Below, one piece after another: positions 62,495-64,000 of a DNA stretch of 64,000 bases (its first letter is position 1; each line of letters begins with the position of its first letter). Origin of the DNA: Oryza sativa Japonica Group (Eukaryota > Streptophyta > Magnoliopsida > Poales > Poaceae); NCBI RefSeq assembly GCF_034140825.1, contig NC_089046.1, positions 25,652,501 to 25,716,500 of the forward strand, written 5' to 3'. The notes under the pieces are model-generated. The model did not search any database. It saw only the letters and a list, made by a program, of their open reading frames with translations, and was not told the DNA's origin. A program made the translations under genes and the position numbers.

Positions 62495-63212
62495 CCCTCG
62501 CCGATCGATTAGCTGCGCAACTGCGCCTTCCCCGTCTCCACCGGCGCAGCCCGCCGCCTACACGGTTTCCCTCGCCGTCGCCGTCGACGACCCCTTCCAC
62601 CGCCAAGCCGCGACCTCCCCGGCCATCACTCTAAGCCCGGGGAACAGCATAGGCCCCTCCTCCTCCTACCCCCCAATCCCCCGACCACCCCAACCCGTCG
62701 CCGGATGCGACGCTGGCTGCTGAATCCGCGGAAGGTTCCGATCAACGGGAGAAAGAGAGGAGAGGGTTGAAGACGAAGTGCACACAAAATCGCAACGCAA
62801 ACCACACAGTCCGGAAAACATCCCTAATAATTGCAAGATGCCTCCATTGCCGGAGAGGAGAGGAGAGGAGAGGAGAGGGAGAGGAGCGAGGGGCGCTTAC
62901 CCTTGTGAGGTGGCCGAGGGTGTCGAGGTCGTTGACTCTCTGCGCGAAGATGGTCTGCACGTTCAGGACCCCCTGGGGAAGCAGCCCGCCGGTGGCGCGG
63001 CTCGTGAAGCGCTCGGCGTTCCTGCGGTAGAGCTGCACGGTGTCGTAGATGTCGCCGGACTCGATGGCGGGCAGGTCCCATACGTGTCGCGGCGCGAGCT
63101 CCGCCAGCCGCCGGGCCTGCACCGAGAACTCCACGCCGTCGCCTCCCCGCAACTTCACCATGGGCAACCCCGCCCCCGCCCCCGCCCCCGCCGCCGCCGC
63201 CGCGCCCTCCAT
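62080..63212 (-). CDS. SKP1-like protein, short and divergent
   Basis: Two exons, 62901-63212 and 62080-62202 (TGA), phase 0; 144 residues. After an Ala/Gly-rich start, residues about 18-104 resemble the SKP1 POZ domain (MVKLRGGDGVEFSVQARRL ... IFAQRVNDLDTLGHLTR). Exon 2 gives the start of the F-box-binding region (AAIVLGMEDLKDECYNRMLQ) but then diverges (HQMGPQQVKLFLQNVLGHP) and lacks the EEE/WAFE end of true SKP1. The intron is at the same place and phase as in the SKP1-like gene at 17.9 kb. A TATA-like AATATAACC lies near 63310 on the minus strand. Either a specialised adaptor or a decaying SKP1 relative. Alternative: an unrelated protein with chance similarity. Confidence 0.6.
62459..62491. 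repeat. TC microsatellite in SKP1-like intron
   Basis: About 16 TC units, followed by a GC-rich stretch (62500-62710) that is not coding in any recognised way. The intron also has a GGAGA repeat near 62853-62880. Confidence 0.9.
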
Positions 63213-63459
63213 CGCCGTCGCCGAGGAGGAAGAGGGAGAGGGAGCGGAAGGGGGTGAAGTGGGTGGGTGAAAAGGTGGCGCAATGTTGAAGAGGTGAAGG
63301 TACGAGAAGGTTATATTGATACAGACTCCTCTCACTTACAGGTGGGCCCAGGATTATACCTGGCCCCACCTGCAGCCACGGGACGGGTTCCCTACACCAC
63401 CCTCCCGCTACGCCACGTGATCCCCTGCCTGTCAGGGCGTGGGCCCAACGGCATCTTGG

Positions 63460-63548
63460 GGAGAAAATGGTAGTACTGGATATTTGCCGATTCAATTTTT
63501 GATAAAGGAGAAAATGGTAGTACTGGATATTTGCCGATTCAATTTTTG
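63460..63548. repeat. Perfect 47-bp tandem duplication
   Basis: Unit GGAGAAAATGGTAGTACTGG through to GATAAA starts at 63460 and again at 63507, without mismatches over the second copy's 42 bases. It lies about 250 bp upstream of the SKP1-like start codon. Confidence 0.9.
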
Positions 63549-63738
63549 TTCTTCATACTTTGGTATTCTCAAGATTATCGTCTTGTGATAATAACATTTC
63601 ACATAAACATTGTAAAAAATTTTGCACGAAGAAACTTGAGTAGTTTTATAGAATTTAAATTTTCGAACGGCGTGATGACATTGGAATTGAGTATCTCTCG
63701 ACAAGAATTACTAGTCATTATTATCACCTTGATTACTA

Positions 63739-63948
63739 CTACCACCCTTCCAAAATAAGTGCAGCCATGAATATCCGTATCCAACGTTTAACCGTCCGTC
63801 TTATTTATAAAATTTATAAAAAAATAATCACTATTCATGTTTTATCATCTAATAACAATAAAAAATTAATCATAATTTTTTTTGAATAAGATGAACTATC
63901 AAATGTTAAACATAACCAATACAAAACTGCACTTATTTTGGGACGGAA
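63739..63948. mobile_element. Stowaway-type MITE
   Basis: About 210 bp, ends CCACCCTTCCAAAATAAGTG and CACTTATTTTGGGACGG, TA beyond each end. Interior AACCGTCCGTCTTATTTA pairs with GAATAAGATGAACTATC-like sequence. The last 50 bp of the window hold nothing recognised. Confidence 0.75.
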
Positions 63949-64000
63949 TAACCTTGCTAATGGATATGGAGTAAGACATATATAACCTTGCTAGTATTCG

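Overview
This window is plant nuclear DNA and most likely comes from a grass of the rice type (Oryza). The genes are split by GT-AG introns, several first exons are very GC-rich, and the intergenic DNA is crowded with small inverted-repeat elements. The commonest are Stowaway elements with CTCCCTCCGT-like ends and TA duplications. Helitrons, a hAT element, a Mutator-like element, a truncated LINE and a very long solo LTR are also present. The species call is inference from style and repeat families.

Layout. 1-3225 (+): the last exons of a VPS13/SHRUBBY-type lipid-transfer protein. 5827-10093 (+): a complete Raf-like MAPKKK with an N-terminal PB1 domain, preceded by an overlapping uORF. 10.5-14 kb: repeats, including a Helitron. 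14198-15479 (+): an F-box/DUF295 gene with its two domains in different frames. 17892-20711 (+): a SKP1-like gene. 21802-24007 and 25437-27405 (+): F-box/LRR/FBD-like genes A and B. 27.6-33 kb: nested Helitron, Stowaway and Mutator-like DNA. 34319-34627 (+): a small unrecognised protein. 35947-40281 (-): a 12-exon EXS-family membrane protein. 44333-46336, 54219-56196 and 58004-60319 (-): F-box copies C, E and F, with an exon-3 remnant D at 53.5-53.8 kb. 47056-50890: a solo LTR. 62080-63212 (-): a second SKP1-like gene.

How the genes relate. SKP1 and F-box proteins are partners in SCF ubiquitin ligases. Here two divergent SKP1-like genes sit at the outer edges of two F-box arrays that point towards each other. 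The F-box copies share a three-exon structure with identical splice phases, and A/F and B/C/E form two sub-families. Copy F has an in-frame stop in the only reading frame I can follow, and D is a fragment.

The most unusual signal is that degenerate copies of the 3' end of the Raf-like kinase gene lie between the F-box genes (24.3-25.0, 56.9-57.7 and 60.9-61.2 kb). The last of these is joined to a piece of an intron of the EXS gene. This suggests that the array grew by duplicating blocks that once included the kinase end. No new enzymatic system is evident. The novelty is in the genome architecture and in how individual F-box copies were altered. All splice sites are read by eye and coordinates may be off by a base or two.
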